This document shows positions 15,581 through 24,220 of a stretch of 64,000 nt of DNA, piece after piece (the stretch's first letter is position 1; every line of letters begins with the position of its first letter). Position numbers and translations under genes: made by a program. The DNA comes from JBBQHX01 sp035306065 (GTDB taxonomy: Bacteria; Gemmatimonadota; Gemmatimonadetes; Gemmatimonadales; Gemmatimonadaceae). The stretch lies in assembly GCA_035306065.1 (NCBI GenBank), contig DATGOL010000007.1:4428-68427 (forward strand), in the 5' to 3' direction. The notes under the pieces are model-generated. The model did no database searches, was not told the origin of the DNA, and saw nothing but the letters and a program-made list of their open reading frames with translations.

Positions 15581-17662
15581 CTACAGGATCCCCCACAGGT
15601 CGCGCGACACGTCCACGCCGAAACTCCATCGGCCGTACCGCAACCCGCGCGCAACATCCAACCGCAGCAGGTCGAACAGGAACAGGCCGGCCACACCTAT
15701 CGAGGGATAGACACCCTCACGACCGCCCGCCGCATCGCCGCCCACGTAGGCAGCGTGGACATAGGGAGCAATCGTCATGCTGGCCGGTGCACGGCCGAAA
15801 CGGCCCAGCGGCACCGCAACAAACGGCACGGACTGCCATAACTCGACCCGCTGGCTGACTCCCACCCTGCCTGTCAGCGAGTGATAATCGTACCCCGGTG
15901 CACTCGTCGGGCCACCCAGGAACACCCGGTGCTGCGGCAACGGATTGCTGCCCACCACGCCGGCCACCGTCGTTCGGCTGAACACTCTCCTGCCCGAAAC
16001 TCTGCCCTCGACATCGAGTGTCATGGATGCGCGGCCGGCGAGGTCTCCACTGCTCCCGCTCCCGTAAGGCATGGCAAGGGAGACACGACCGCCCCACCGG
16101 TACACTGTACCGGCGGGACCCTCCATGTAGCGCGTGTCACCCGAGAGCGACGCAGACGCACCGTGTATCTCACGAACGGGAAACGTGCGCTCATAACTTC
16201 CGTTCGCGGGGCTGGCGTGAACGTACAGTTGACGGTGCGTTTCGTACGCGCCCTCCAGCCGCCACCTCACGCCCGCCGCATTGCCGATGCCGAGCCTGAC
16301 GCCAGCCGCACGTACCTCGTAGGGATTGGTGTAGTCACTGCCGAACTCCTGCGCCGCAAGCGAATTTCGCGCGCGGGAGGTTTCTGCAATGTCGCCCATA
16401 TCGCGGTGATCCCACTCTGCAAAAAGCTCCGGCGTAAAGCGCACGTTGTTCAGGGTGAGCGCCATGCGTCCCTTCGCCTTCTCATCCTCGAGACCGTACC
16501 GTGCGTGCGCCGAAAGGCTGAAAGCCGGGATCGGTGTCAACAAGCCGCCCGTGCCGAGCGCCAGCCCTTCAACCCGGTTCACGCGTATGAACTCGGACAG
16601 CCCGCGCCCGGACAGTGCAACCCCACGCCCGCGATCCAGCGCTCGCGCCCTAACGAGCTCCTCGGCACGCGCCCTCACGAGTTCAACGTCCTGCTGAGTC
16701 GCCAGCCCGACATCCTCGGGAATGGAATCAACCACCAGGCCACCGAACGGATAGCTGCGCAGCTCGTCCGGAGACAGCGCAATGATCTCCGGCCCGACAA
16801 AACGGTCAGGCGGCAGCGACTGGTTCACCTCGTAGCAGCAGATCTCCCAACGTCCGCGAATAATCCCGCGCGCAGGAAAATCGAGCCAGCGCGCAGTTCT
16901 GGCCACTTCAAGCTCCTGCCGGCGCGGGAGCCAGAAACGACCCTCCACCAACCCGTTCTCGAGCGTGACGGTGAGTGTCTCTATGCGCTCGTCGAGCACC
17001 GCAGCACGAGTAAAGGTGAGTGCCATTCGAGCCAGCTGCGCAGACTGGCTGTCCAGGTAGAGCGTTCCGACAACTGCGGGGCGCGAAGGATCACGAGGCC
17101 TCACGCGCACCTCGTTCACGGTAATCGTGCGATCACCCAGTTCTATGCGAACCGAGTCGCCGAGTGCGTAGTCGTAGGTAGCGCGTCCGAGCGGCGAGAG
17201 CGGATGTGGAACGTCCCGCACATCATTGCCGTCGCCAAGCCTTATTCGATCGGGAAAGTTGTTCTGGATTATGCCGTAGCGATCCCGGTAGTAACCGATG
17301 TCTCCCGGTAGCAGGAGGGTGTCTCGCAAGCCCACCAGAATCTGCTTGCTCTGGTTGGGCGCCTTCCAGAACACCTGCACGGCTATCTGGTCTGCCTTCA
17401 CGATCTTTGGCGGCAGCCGGAACTCGTCACCGAGCTGGGCGAGGAACGTGAGGTAGCCGCGCGCCATTGCCTGGTAGTCGCGCAGCCCGGTGTCTGCCAG
17501 CTGCTGCTGGCGCAGGCTGATTGCGCTGTTCACCAGCGCCAGCACAGACGGGCTGTTCCACTGTCCCTGCTGCGCGCCGGGCGCGGTAGTGTCAGCCTGT
17601 GCGGCGAGCCCGGCCGGGGCAAGCAGCGCAAGGCACAGAAGCGCGGTGCGCAGAAGCCTCAT
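15581..17662 (-). CDS. Outer-membrane beta-barrel protein, Omp85/surface-antigen-like C-terminus
   Basis: A 693-residue exported protein with a signal peptide ending LAAQ. About residues 30-330 form a soluble N-part with beta-rich segments (GTLYLDSQSAQLARMALTF, RFWLPRRQELEVARTARW). From about residue 360 to the end, amphipathic strands alternate as in a barrel. They close with a region like the C-terminus of Omp85/surface antigen proteins: RVFLGGPTSAPGYDYHSLTG, ending WSFGVDVSRDLWGIL. The start of the Fur-family gene's stop lies only 40 bases upstream on the same strand, so the two are probably one transcript. No POTRA domains are obvious, so classic BamA is unlikely. The substrate, possibly a metal chelate or lipid, is unknown. 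Confidence 0.7.
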   Translation of the reverse strand: MRLLRTALLCLALLAPAGLAAQADTTAPGAQQGQWNSPSVLALVNSAISLRQQQLADTGLRDYQAMARGYLTFLAQLGDEFRLPPKIVKADQIAVQVFWKAPNQSKQILVGLRDTLLLPGDIGYYRDRYGIIQNNFPDRIRLGDGNDVRDVPHPLSPLGRATYDYALGDSVRIELGDRTITVNEVRVRPRDPSRPAVVGTLYLDSQSAQLARMALTFTRAAVLDERIETLTVTLENGLVEGRFWLPRRQELEVARTARWLDFPARGIIRGRWEICCYEVNQSLPPDRFVGPEIIALSPDELRSYPFGGLVVDSIPEDVGLATQQDVELVRARAEELVRARALDRGRGVALSGRGLSEFIRVNRVEGLALGTGGLLTPIPAFSLSAHARYGLEDEKAKGRMALTLNNVRFTPELFAEWDHRDMGDIAETSRARNSLAAQEFGSDYTNPYEVRAAGVRLGIGNAAGVRWRLEGAYETHRQLYVHASPANGSYERTFPVREIHGASASLSGDTRYMEGPAGTVYRWGGRVSLAMPYGSGSSGDLAGRASMTLDVEGRVSGRRVFSRTTVAGVVGSNPLPQHRVFLGGPTSAPGYDYHSLTGRVGVSQRVELWQSVPFVAVPLGRFGRAPASMTIAPYVHAAYVGGDAAGGREGVYPSIGVAGLFLFDLLRLDVARGLRYGRWSFGVDVSRDLWGIL

Positions 17663-17702
17663 GCATGGCTGCGGTTATGCCCCCGGCTTGCTGCCGCTGG
17701 CG

Positions 17703-18080
17703 TCATGTGGCCGGAACGCACTCTTGGCAGCGCCCGTACAGAACCACCTCGTGACTTTCAATCTCGAAGCCCTTGGGCGCCATCTGTGACAGCCCGGTGG
17801 GGCACCCGTGAACCTCGAACACCAGGCTGCACTCCCGGCAGCGGAAGTGGTGGTGGTGACCCAGGTGAGCCCGCTCGTAGCGAGGGGGCTCGCCGGGCAG
17901 TTCCACGGTAGTGAGCCAACCGGACTCCTGCAGGCTGCGGATTGCCCTGTAGACGGTGGCAATTCCGAGCCTGGGCACCTCGGCCTGCGCCATCTGCAGC
18001 ACCTCGGTGGGTGCCAGCGGGCGGTTGATGCTCTCGAAGACGCCCTGGATGGCGCTTCGCTGGCGTGTATTCCTCAACAT
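17703..18080 (-). CDS. Fur-family metalloregulator
   Basis: A 125-residue Fur-superfamily repressor. The winged helix covers about residues 1-75 (TRQRSAIQGVFESINRPLAP, GIATVYRAIRSLQESGWL). The dimer/metal domain follows with HLGHHHHFRCRECSLVFEV and a second Cys pair in GRCQEC. The two CxxC motifs form the structural zinc site, and the HHHH run with flanking residues is the sensory site. Sequence alone does not tell Fur, Zur and PerR apart; the lack of a long acidic C-terminus fits a Zur- or PerR-sized protein. It is divergent from the sensor kinase gene and probably co-transcribed with the barrel protein. Confidence 0.9.
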   Translation of the reverse strand: MLRNTRQRSAIQGVFESINRPLAPTEVLQMAQAEVPRLGIATVYRAIRSLQESGWLTTVELPGEPPRYERAHLGHHHHFRCRECSLVFEVHGCPTGLSQMAPKGFEIESHEVVLYGRCQECVPAT

Positions 18081-18198
18081 ATGACCCGAAATCTAACCCC
18101 CTCGCCGGTTGCCACGTTCGGGCGACCTCTACGCTGCGGCGCTTGCGCCGTGGCTGCCAGTCACCGAGACTCCGTGCACGCGACATGCGCGCCACACG

Positions 18199-19881
18199 AT
18201 GCCCGTACGAAGAATGCCTCCTGCTCCATCCGGTCGTGAAAACGCTTCCGATGCTGAAACCGGCGGTGCCAGCCAGGCTCCTCCGGATGGTGATATCCTC
18301 GCGCTGAGCGCGGAAGTGGAGCGCCTTACGCGGGAGCGCGATTCGCTGCGCGACGCACTGGCCCGTAGCGGCGCTTCGAGAAAGGCCGAAGCGTGGCCCG
18401 AGCGACTGATCGAGCGTTCGCCGCTCGGCATTTTCCGAACCGATCCCGAGGGTCGCTTTCTCCAGGTGAATCCCGCCTTTGCGGCCATGGTGGGATACGA
18501 CTCGCCTGAAGATCTGATCGGTGAGGTGGCGCACGAACTCCTGACGCCAGAGCGCACCGCTGGGGAACGGCCGCCCACCGAATGCGGCGACCAGAAGTCT
18601 GCATCCGAGCGGCGATGGGTTCGGCGGGACGGATCGGAGATCGTGGTTCGCGTAACCTCGGCAACGGTTAGAGGCACGGATGGAGACCCTGAGGGCTGCG
18701 AAGCGACTGTTGAGGACATCACGGAGCAGCGTCGGCTCGAGGCATTGCGGCGACAGGAAGAGCGTCTTGCGAGTCTTGGACGCATGTTCGCAGGCATTGC
18801 ACACGAGCTGAACAACCCGCTTGCGGCCATCTGTGGATTCGCGCAGCTGCTTCGCCGCACCAATCTGGATGGGGACGATCGCGCGGCGATCGAGACCATC
18901 GAGCGCGAGGGCCAGCGAGCAGCGTCAATCGTGAGGCAGCTGCTTGCGTTCGCCAGGCACGATGGCTCCACTCGCGTGGAAACCGTGGACGTATCCGAGG
19001 TACTCGGTTATACGGCACGTTCTCACCGCTACGCGCTGGAAACACATGGCATTCGCTGCCTTGTGGACGTGCCCGAAGCCCCGCTCTGGATCGTCGCGGA
19101 CCGTGCTCAACTCGAGCAGGCGCTGCTTAACCTGCTGGTGAATGCCCGTCAGGCATGCGAAGCCTACGTGCTTGCGGATCGTGATGCAGACAGTGCCCTG
19201 CCCAGCGAATCGCGCGAACTGATGGTAAGGCTCGCCGCATGCAGGAGCGCGAACAACGTGTGCATCGAGGTGGCAGACAATGGCATCGGAATCCCGGAAG
19301 AGCACCTTTCGATGATCTGGGACCCATTCTTCTCCACGAAGGCCGAAGGTGAAGGATCAGGGCTCGGACTGTCCGTGGTACATGCGAGCGTGGAGTCACT
19401 CGGCGGAACCATTGACGTTCATTCCGTGCAAGGTGAGGGAACGAGTTTCCGCGTCAGGTTTCCTGCAGCTCCTGCCCCCGAACTGCTTTCGTCCGACGGC
19501 GACAGCGCGCGCACCGAACGGAGTGCGCTGGACATACTGCTGGTGGGGTCGGCACCGATCGCACCTGCGTTCGCAGAAAGGCTGCTGGGCGCGCATGGTC
19601 ACGCGGTGATCTCGGCGCCCGGTGTGCAGGCCGCAACTCTGCTGCTGGGCGACGCGGATTTCGACGTCGTCATCATCAACCTCCCGACTTCAGGTGGAAG
19701 CTCGCCGGTTGAAGTGGTGAAGGCCCTTGGGGACATGTGCACGAGGGCACAATCGCGCGTGGTCGTGGCCAGCCGCCGGATGACGAGAACGGTTCGCGAT
19801 GCGCTGGAGCAGATGGATGGTGTCGTTATGCTCGACCACCCCGGCGATGTAAACGAGTTGCTGGCTGCCGTTGAGCGGTGA
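18199..19881 (+). CDS. Soluble PAS sensor histidine kinase with a degenerate receiver
   Basis: A 560-residue cytoplasmic sensor kinase with no membrane segment. A coiled coil at about residues 30-60 leads to a PAS domain at about 70-190 (IERSPLGIFRTDPEGRF). HisKA follows with the phosphoacceptor in GIAHELNNPLAAI, then HATPase_c with the N-box NLLVNARQA and G-boxes DNGIGI and GEGSGLGLSV. The last 115 residues have a receiver-like layout, but the acidic pair is absent (DILLVGSAP), the phospho-Asp is Asn (VVIINLP), and the conserved Lys-Pro is missing. ATG at 18199 avoids an Ala/Arg-rich antisense-looking N-terminus from 18109. No partner response regulator is adjacent. Confidence 0.9.
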   Translation: MPVRRMPPAPSGRENASDAETGGASQAPPDGDILALSAEVERLTRERDSLRDALARSGASRKAEAWPERLIERSPLGIFRTDPEGRFLQVNPAFAAMVGYDSPEDLIGEVAHELLTPERTAGERPPTECGDQKSASERRWVRRDGSEIVVRVTSATVRGTDGDPEGCEATVEDITEQRRLEALRRQEERLASLGRMFAGIAHELNNPLAAICGFAQLLRRTNLDGDDRAAIETIEREGQRAASIVRQLLAFARHDGSTRVETVDVSEVLGYTARSHRYALETHGIRCLVDVPEAPLWIVADRAQLEQALLNLLVNARQACEAYVLADRDADSALPSESRELMVRLAACRSANNVCIEVADNGIGIPEEHLSMIWDPFFSTKAEGEGSGLGLSVVHASVESLGGTIDVHSVQGEGTSFRVRFPAAPAPELLSSDGDSARTERSALDILLVGSAPIAPAFAERLLGAHGHAVISAPGVQAATLLLGDADFDVVIINLPTSGGSSPVEVVKALGDMCTRAQSRVVVASRRMTRTVRDALEQMDGVVMLDHPGDVNELLAAVER

Positions 19882-20950
19882 GTCGCAGGGAACTACGGTG
19901 CGGGCTTCGCCTTCACCAGCCAGCCCCGCGGATTCAGACGTGGAGCGCGCGCGACATCTGGTACTGAGATACGGGTGGAACAGCACGAGCTACCAGTTGG
20001 TGAATCCCGGGTTGAAGCTCTGGTTCGACGGCGATGCTGTTGCGGGATACGGACTCGCTGCCGGGAGGCTCGTGGTTGCCGGCGCACCGGTGTGCACACC
20101 CGAGCGACTGGGCAGCGTGGCCGTGCACCTGCAGAACTTTGCAGCAGGGCTGGGTAGAAAGGTGTGCTACTTTGGCGCTGGATCTCGCCTCGAAGGCGAA
20201 CTTCCCGCCAGGGTTCCAAACAGCCGGGTGTTGCTGGGCGCACAACCGGTGTGGGACCCCTCGGTGTGGAGCAGCAAGGTGGAGTCTCACGCCTCGCTCC
20301 GAGCCCAGTTGCACCGGGCGCAGAACAAGGGCGTGGCGGTGAGCGAGTGGAATGCGGGTGAAGCACAGGACAATCCGGCACTCCGCGCGATACTGGATCA
20401 GTGGCTCGGAACGCGCGGACTGCCACCCATGGGTTTCCTGGTGGAGCCGGACACGCTGGGCAGGGTGCTCGATCGCCGAACATTCGTTGCAATGCGAGGT
20501 GGCGTGGCAGCCGCCTTTCTCATTGCGACCCCGATACCGGCCAGAAGCGGATGGCTGATCGAGCAGGTTGTACGTGGCCCTCGCGCACCGAATGGCACGA
20601 GCGAGCTGCTGGTGGATGCGGCAATGAATGCGCTCGCAGCAGGCGGAAGCAGTTACGTCACACTTGGCCTGTCGCCGCTGTCCGCACGCGCGGGGATCAC
20701 GCAGGAAGGTTTACCGGCGTGGCTGCGGCTCACCTTCGCCTGGGTGCGCGCGCACGGGCGGAGATTCTTCAACTTCGAGGGACTGGACGCATTCAAGTCG
20801 AAGCTGCGGCCCGATGAGTGGGAGCCTGTGTATGTGCTCACGCCAGGCAGGTCATTCTCACCGATGGACCTGTATGCGATTGCGGGAGTGTTCGGCGGTG
20901 GGTCGCTGCCGCTCTTCCTGATGAAGGCAATGGGAAGGCGGACGCGGTGA
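19871..20950 (+). CDS. DUF2156 protein, phosphatidylglycerol lysyltransferase C-domain-like
   Basis: A 359-residue cytoplasmic protein matching the double-GNAT DUF2156 domain found at the C-terminus of MprF-type enzymes. These transfer an aminoacyl group from tRNA to lipid. Visible hallmarks are YGWNSTSYQLVNPGLKLWF, LRAQLHRAQNKGV, ILDQWLGTRGLPPMGFLVEP and RFFNFEGLDAFKSKLRPDEWEPVYVL. The MprF flippase membrane domain is missing, so it is either a soluble paralogue or a different acyltransferase. The TTG start overlaps the end of the kinase gene by 11 bases; a GTG at 19898 is an alternative. The overlap suggests co-expression with the kinase. Confidence 0.8.
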   Translation: MSGESQGTTVRASPSPASPADSDVERARHLVLRYGWNSTSYQLVNPGLKLWFDGDAVAGYGLAAGRLVVAGAPVCTPERLGSVAVHLQNFAAGLGRKVCYFGAGSRLEGELPARVPNSRVLLGAQPVWDPSVWSSKVESHASLRAQLHRAQNKGVAVSEWNAGEAQDNPALRAILDQWLGTRGLPPMGFLVEPDTLGRVLDRRTFVAMRGGVAAAFLIATPIPARSGWLIEQVVRGPRAPNGTSELLVDAAMNALAAGGSSYVTLGLSPLSARAGITQEGLPAWLRLTFAWVRAHGRRFFNFEGLDAFKSKLRPDEWEPVYVLTPGRSFSPMDLYAIAGVFGGGSLPLFLMKAMGRRTR

Positions 20951-20966
20951 TGGCGTGAGAGGTCCG

Positions 20967-20988
20967 GTCAGGCTGACTGGCGCCTGAC
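20967..20988 (+). terminator. Weak hairpin between convergent genes
   Basis: GTCAGG / CCTGAC forms a 6-base stem in the 44-base gap between the DUF2156 gene and the end of the ClC gene, followed by GGCCTTTC on the plus strand. It is a modest terminator candidate. Confidence 0.35.
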
Positions 20989-20994
20989 GGCCTT

Positions 20995-22797
20995 TCACAC
21001 CTCCTCCACCAGCGCCCGCTCGTATGCATCCAGCAGATCTGCCCTGCTAAGCATCCCTACCAGCCGGCCGGCTCCCACACCCTTCGCGGACACAACGGGC
21101 ATGACATCCATTGCCCGCGCATTCATCGTTCGGAGCGCAGTACGAAGCGTATCGTCCGGACTCACGGAAATCGCTGGTCCTGCCAGGTCCATCGCCATCA
21201 GTACGTTGGCCAGTGAGCCTCGATCCAGCATGGCGTCGCGCAACTCGGTGTGGCTTATCAGCCCCGCCAGCTTCCCTTCCTGGTCAACCACCGGGAGTAC
21301 CATGGAGCGCGCCCGCTCGCTGGCAGTAAAGATCTGGGTCATCGTGGCGTCCGGCGCTACCGTAACCGGATTGCGCGTCATGGCCTCGCTCACGTGCACC
21401 CGCTCCATGAGCGCGCGATCGGCACCCTGCGCAATGTGCTCTCCACGTCGTATCAGCCAGCCGTCGTACAGACCGTAGGGTGACATGCGGCGCGAGGTAT
21501 AGAACGCAAGCACCGACACGATCATCAGCGGAAGTATGAGTTCGTAGTCGTCCGTTATCTCGAACACCATGAAGATTGCGGTAAGTGGCGCTCGTGTAGC
21601 ACCTGCCACCAGCCCCGCCATCCCCACAAGGCCGAACGATTCGGGGCGTATGTCCAGCAGAGGAAGCAGGTCGTGCAGAAGCATTCCCACTCCGCCGCCG
21701 AAGGCCGCTCCAATGAACAGTGTAGGCGTAAACACGCCGCCCGATCCGCCCGAACCAAGCGTGAGCGAAGTCATCACGATCTTTACGGCCGCTATGAGCA
21801 GCAGGAACCACCAGGCCTCGCCTCCAAACACCTGCATGGGAATGCGCAGGTGACCATCTCCGGTGAGCGCACCCACGGCCACCAGCGCCAGTGCACCGAC
21901 CACCGCTCCGCCCAACACCGGGCGCAGCCACGCCGGCCCAGGCAGCCTGCCCATCATATCTGACGTGGAGAAGAACACTCTCGTGTAGGCAGCGGAGAGC
22001 GCGCCGCACGCGATGCCGAGGAGTGGAAAGAGAAACACCACCGCCCACCACTCGAACTCTGGCGCTGCCGGAACCGCAACCACCGGCGCAGAACCCAGAA
22101 AAGGCCGTATCACGAATGACCCTGCGACGCTCGCAATCACCACGGGGCTGAATGCGCTCACAGCGAACGTGCCCAGCACTTCCTCCAACGCGAAGAACGC
22201 TCCCGCAAACGGTGCTCCGAACGCACTGGAAATTCCCGCGGCTGCGCCGCAGCCTACGAGCACCCGGCGGTGTCTGGATGAAAGCCTGAAAATGCGCCCG
22301 ATGGCAGACCCCAGGCCCCCACCCAGCGTTGCAACCGGACCTTCGCTTCCCGCCGAGCCACCGCTTCCCAGCGTGACCGCTGCGGCCACCGTTCTGATTG
22401 CGACTGGTCTTGCTGGAATGCGGCCTCCTTCCTTGGCAACCGCACGCTGCATGTCCGGAACATTCTGCCCGTCAGGCAGCTTCGAGACCCTCACGATAGC
22501 CCACGCAAGCCAGATCCCCGCCGCGGTGAGCATCGGGTGGTAGATGGCAGCCGCCACCTGCGGCAGCCGACCCTCGGGAATTCGGTGGAAGACCAGGTAC
22601 GCCAGGTCGATCAGCTTGTAGAAGGCCACCACCCCGAGCCCCACCGCCACGCCGATAAGTGCACCGAGCACCAGCAGAACCGCGCCTTCATCCCACTCGC
22701 GCAGGCCAATCCGGTCCATGATGCGAGTCCACCAGTAGCGCATGTACGCGCTGGCTCGCGAGGGCACCAGGCCGGACGGCAGCTGCGGAATCTCCAT
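20995..22797 (-). CDS. ClC-family chloride transporter with tandem CBS domains
   Basis: A 600-residue protein: the ClC membrane domain occupies about residues 30-440 and two CBS domains about 460-595 (MTRNPVTVAPDATMTQIF and AGPAISVSPDDTLRTALRTM). The gating motif GGSAGSEGPVATLGG is intact and carries the external glutamate. Another filter region, GLVGMAGLVAGATRAPLTAI, is clear. The first selectivity motif, normally GSGIP, reads GQNVP, so anion selectivity may differ from E. coli ClcA. Family members exchange Cl-/H+ or pass anions, and CBS domains usually bind adenosine nucleotides. ATG at 22797 is preferred over an upstream ATG that would overlap rsgA; the N-terminus is not certain. Confidence 0.9.
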   Translation of the reverse strand: MEIPQLPSGLVPSRASAYMRYWWTRIMDRIGLREWDEGAVLLVLGALIGVAVGLGVVAFYKLIDLAYLVFHRIPEGRLPQVAAAIYHPMLTAAGIWLAWAIVRVSKLPDGQNVPDMQRAVAKEGGRIPARPVAIRTVAAAVTLGSGGSAGSEGPVATLGGGLGSAIGRIFRLSSRHRRVLVGCGAAAGISSAFGAPFAGAFFALEEVLGTFAVSAFSPVVIASVAGSFVIRPFLGSAPVVAVPAAPEFEWWAVVFLFPLLGIACGALSAAYTRVFFSTSDMMGRLPGPAWLRPVLGGAVVGALALVAVGALTGDGHLRIPMQVFGGEAWWFLLLIAAVKIVMTSLTLGSGGSGGVFTPTLFIGAAFGGGVGMLLHDLLPLLDIRPESFGLVGMAGLVAGATRAPLTAIFMVFEITDDYELILPLMIVSVLAFYTSRRMSPYGLYDGWLIRRGEHIAQGADRALMERVHVSEAMTRNPVTVAPDATMTQIFTASERARSMVLPVVDQEGKLAGLISHTELRDAMLDRGSLANVLMAMDLAGPAISVSPDDTLRTALRTMNARAMDVMPVVSAKGVGAGRLVGMLSRADLLDAYERALVEEV

Positions 22798-22825
22798 CAG
22801 CGCATTGGCGGGATGAGAATTCTCC

Positions 22826-23815
22826 TTACCACTCCTTCTCCGATGCCTCCAGCTCTGCCAGCAGCGTGGCATAGCTCTCCAGGCGCTCGCGTCGCACTTT
22901 CCCCAGCTCCACCGCCTCGATCACGGCGCAACCGGGTTCCACGAGGTGTTTGCAGTCTGCAAACCTGCATTCCGAGAGGAACGGCTCGAATTCAGGGAAC
23001 TCATGCTGGAGGTCGCGAGATGGATGTCCCCACAGGCCTACCTCGCGCAACCCTGGCGTGTCCGCCACGAAGCCGCCGTCAGGCAGCGGAGTGAGAAGCG
23101 CGCCAACCGTTGTATGACGCCCCTTGTTGACCGCACTGCTCACGGCACCAACGCGCAGCCTCACGCCGAACAGGGCGTTGATGAGCGAAGACTTGCCCAC
23201 GCCGGAAGGCCCCGTGAGTGCCGATATCCTGCCGAGCAGTACGTCGCGCAGCTCATCGAGACCTTCCCGTGTTTTCGCACTCGTGAAGTGCAGCGGATAA
23301 CCAATGGTGTTGTAGTAGCCGAACCGTGCCTCGAGCGCTGACCGGTTTACGAGCTCGCTCTTGTTCAGCACGATACGGGCCGGCAATCCGTTCGCCTCGG
23401 CAATCACCAGGAACCTGTCGAGCATGCGCTCGTTCGGCTCCGGACTGGCAGCCGCGAACACCACCACCACCTGGTCCACATTCGCAACGAGAACACGTTC
23501 GCCGCGCCTGCCACCCGGCTGGCGGCGCTTCAGGCTCGAGTGACGCGGCCGAATGCCGGATATCGCCCACGAGTCACCGCGTTCTTCCGGCTCGATGATT
23601 ACCCGGTCGCCTACCGCAAGCTTTCTGGGCTCCTCCAGGCTTTCCGCCGACTTGCCCGGTCCCTGGTCCCGAAACTCCGCTCGGCGATCCTCGTGAATCT
23701 TGAGACGCCCGCGCAGCGTTGCCTCCAGGGTCTCACCGTCATCCGCGAGAATCCTCCACGTGGCGCCCGTGCTCTCGAGCACGGTGCCCAGGCGTTCCTT
23801 CAGGTCAGGCGCCAT
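22826..23815 (-). CDS. rsgA: Ribosome small-subunit biogenesis GTPase RsgA
   Basis: A 329-residue circularly permuted GTPase that helps mature the 30S subunit. An N-terminal OB-fold lies at about residues 5-85. The G motifs occur in permuted order: IVLNKSEL (G4), FTSAKTREGL (G5), then GPSGVGKSSLIN (G1), KGRHTT (G2) and DTPGLREVG (G3). The C-terminal zinc domain carries C-x4-C-x-H-x5-C in ECRFADCKHLVEPGC. The start is set at ATG 23815, which overlaps the previous gene by 11 bases and gives the family N-terminus; an ATG at 23833 is also possible. It sits in a run of minus-strand genes with the 133-residue unknown upstream. Confidence 0.95.
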   Translation of the reverse strand: MAPDLKERLGTVLESTGATWRILADDGETLEATLRGRLKIHEDRRAEFRDQGPGKSAESLEEPRKLAVGDRVIIEPEERGDSWAISGIRPRHSSLKRRQPGGRRGERVLVANVDQVVVVFAAASPEPNERMLDRFLVIAEANGLPARIVLNKSELVNRSALEARFGYYNTIGYPLHFTSAKTREGLDELRDVLLGRISALTGPSGVGKSSLINALFGVRLRVGAVSSAVNKGRHTTVGALLTPLPDGGFVADTPGLREVGLWGHPSRDLQHEFPEFEPFLSECRFADCKHLVEPGCAVIEAVELGKVRRERLESYATLLAELEASEKEW

Positions 23816-24206
23816 CTTCCTCGCGCATGACATCCCACCAGCGGCGGGTGCTTCCACCCTCCTCGGCCTGGCGCCGCTGCACCAGCTCATGGAGAAGCAG
23901 TTCGGCCTCCTCGAGCGTCAGGCTCCGCACCGCATCCAGTGCTTCGGCTTCCGTAGCCGCTCGCACGATGAACTCCGTCTCCAGATGCCCTTCGACACCC
24001 TGGGAACCCATGCGACGCCATTGGAGAAAGAGCAGGTAACCACCCCATGGCGCGCTCGCGTCGCCTGTGACATCTGCAGTTGCCTCAACGCTGTAGGCGA
24101 ATCCATCCGGACCCTCCAGCGCAGCCGGACGCTTGTGCACTGCAGCATATCCCCCCACCGTCCTTTCATCACCGGCATCGTGGTCAGGAGGGAGAAACCT
24201 GCTCAT
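23805..24206 (-). CDS. Hypothetical protein overlapping rsgA
   Basis: A 133-residue soluble protein with no leader or membrane segment. A beta-rich middle (FAYSVEATADV, WGGYLLFLQWRR, HLETEFIVRAATEAEALDAV) is followed by a helical tail (TLEEAELLLHELVQRRQAE). The 11-base overlap with rsgA and the 14-base gap after the proline dehydrogenase stop make an operon likely. I do not recognise the family; the beta-hairpin then long helix pattern may be a small regulatory fold, but that is a guess. Confidence 0.7.
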   Translation of the reverse strand: MSRFLPPDHDAGDERTVGGYAAVHKRPAALEGPDGFAYSVEATADVTGDASAPWGGYLLFLQWRRMGSQGVEGHLETEFIVRAATEAEALDAVRSLTLEEAELLLHELVQRRQAEEGGSTRRWWDVMREEDGA

Positions 24207-24220
24207 GACAGCTGCCGCTT

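Noticed and set aside
15881..17311. A 476-codon plus-strand frame opposite the barrel protein
   Set aside because: Arg/His-rich translation with no motif, fully inside a better-supported gene with signal peptide and barrel strands.
17758..18804. A 348-codon minus-strand frame over the Fur-family and kinase genes
   Set aside because: It overlaps two recognised genes in other frames; its translation is low-complexity and Arg-rich.
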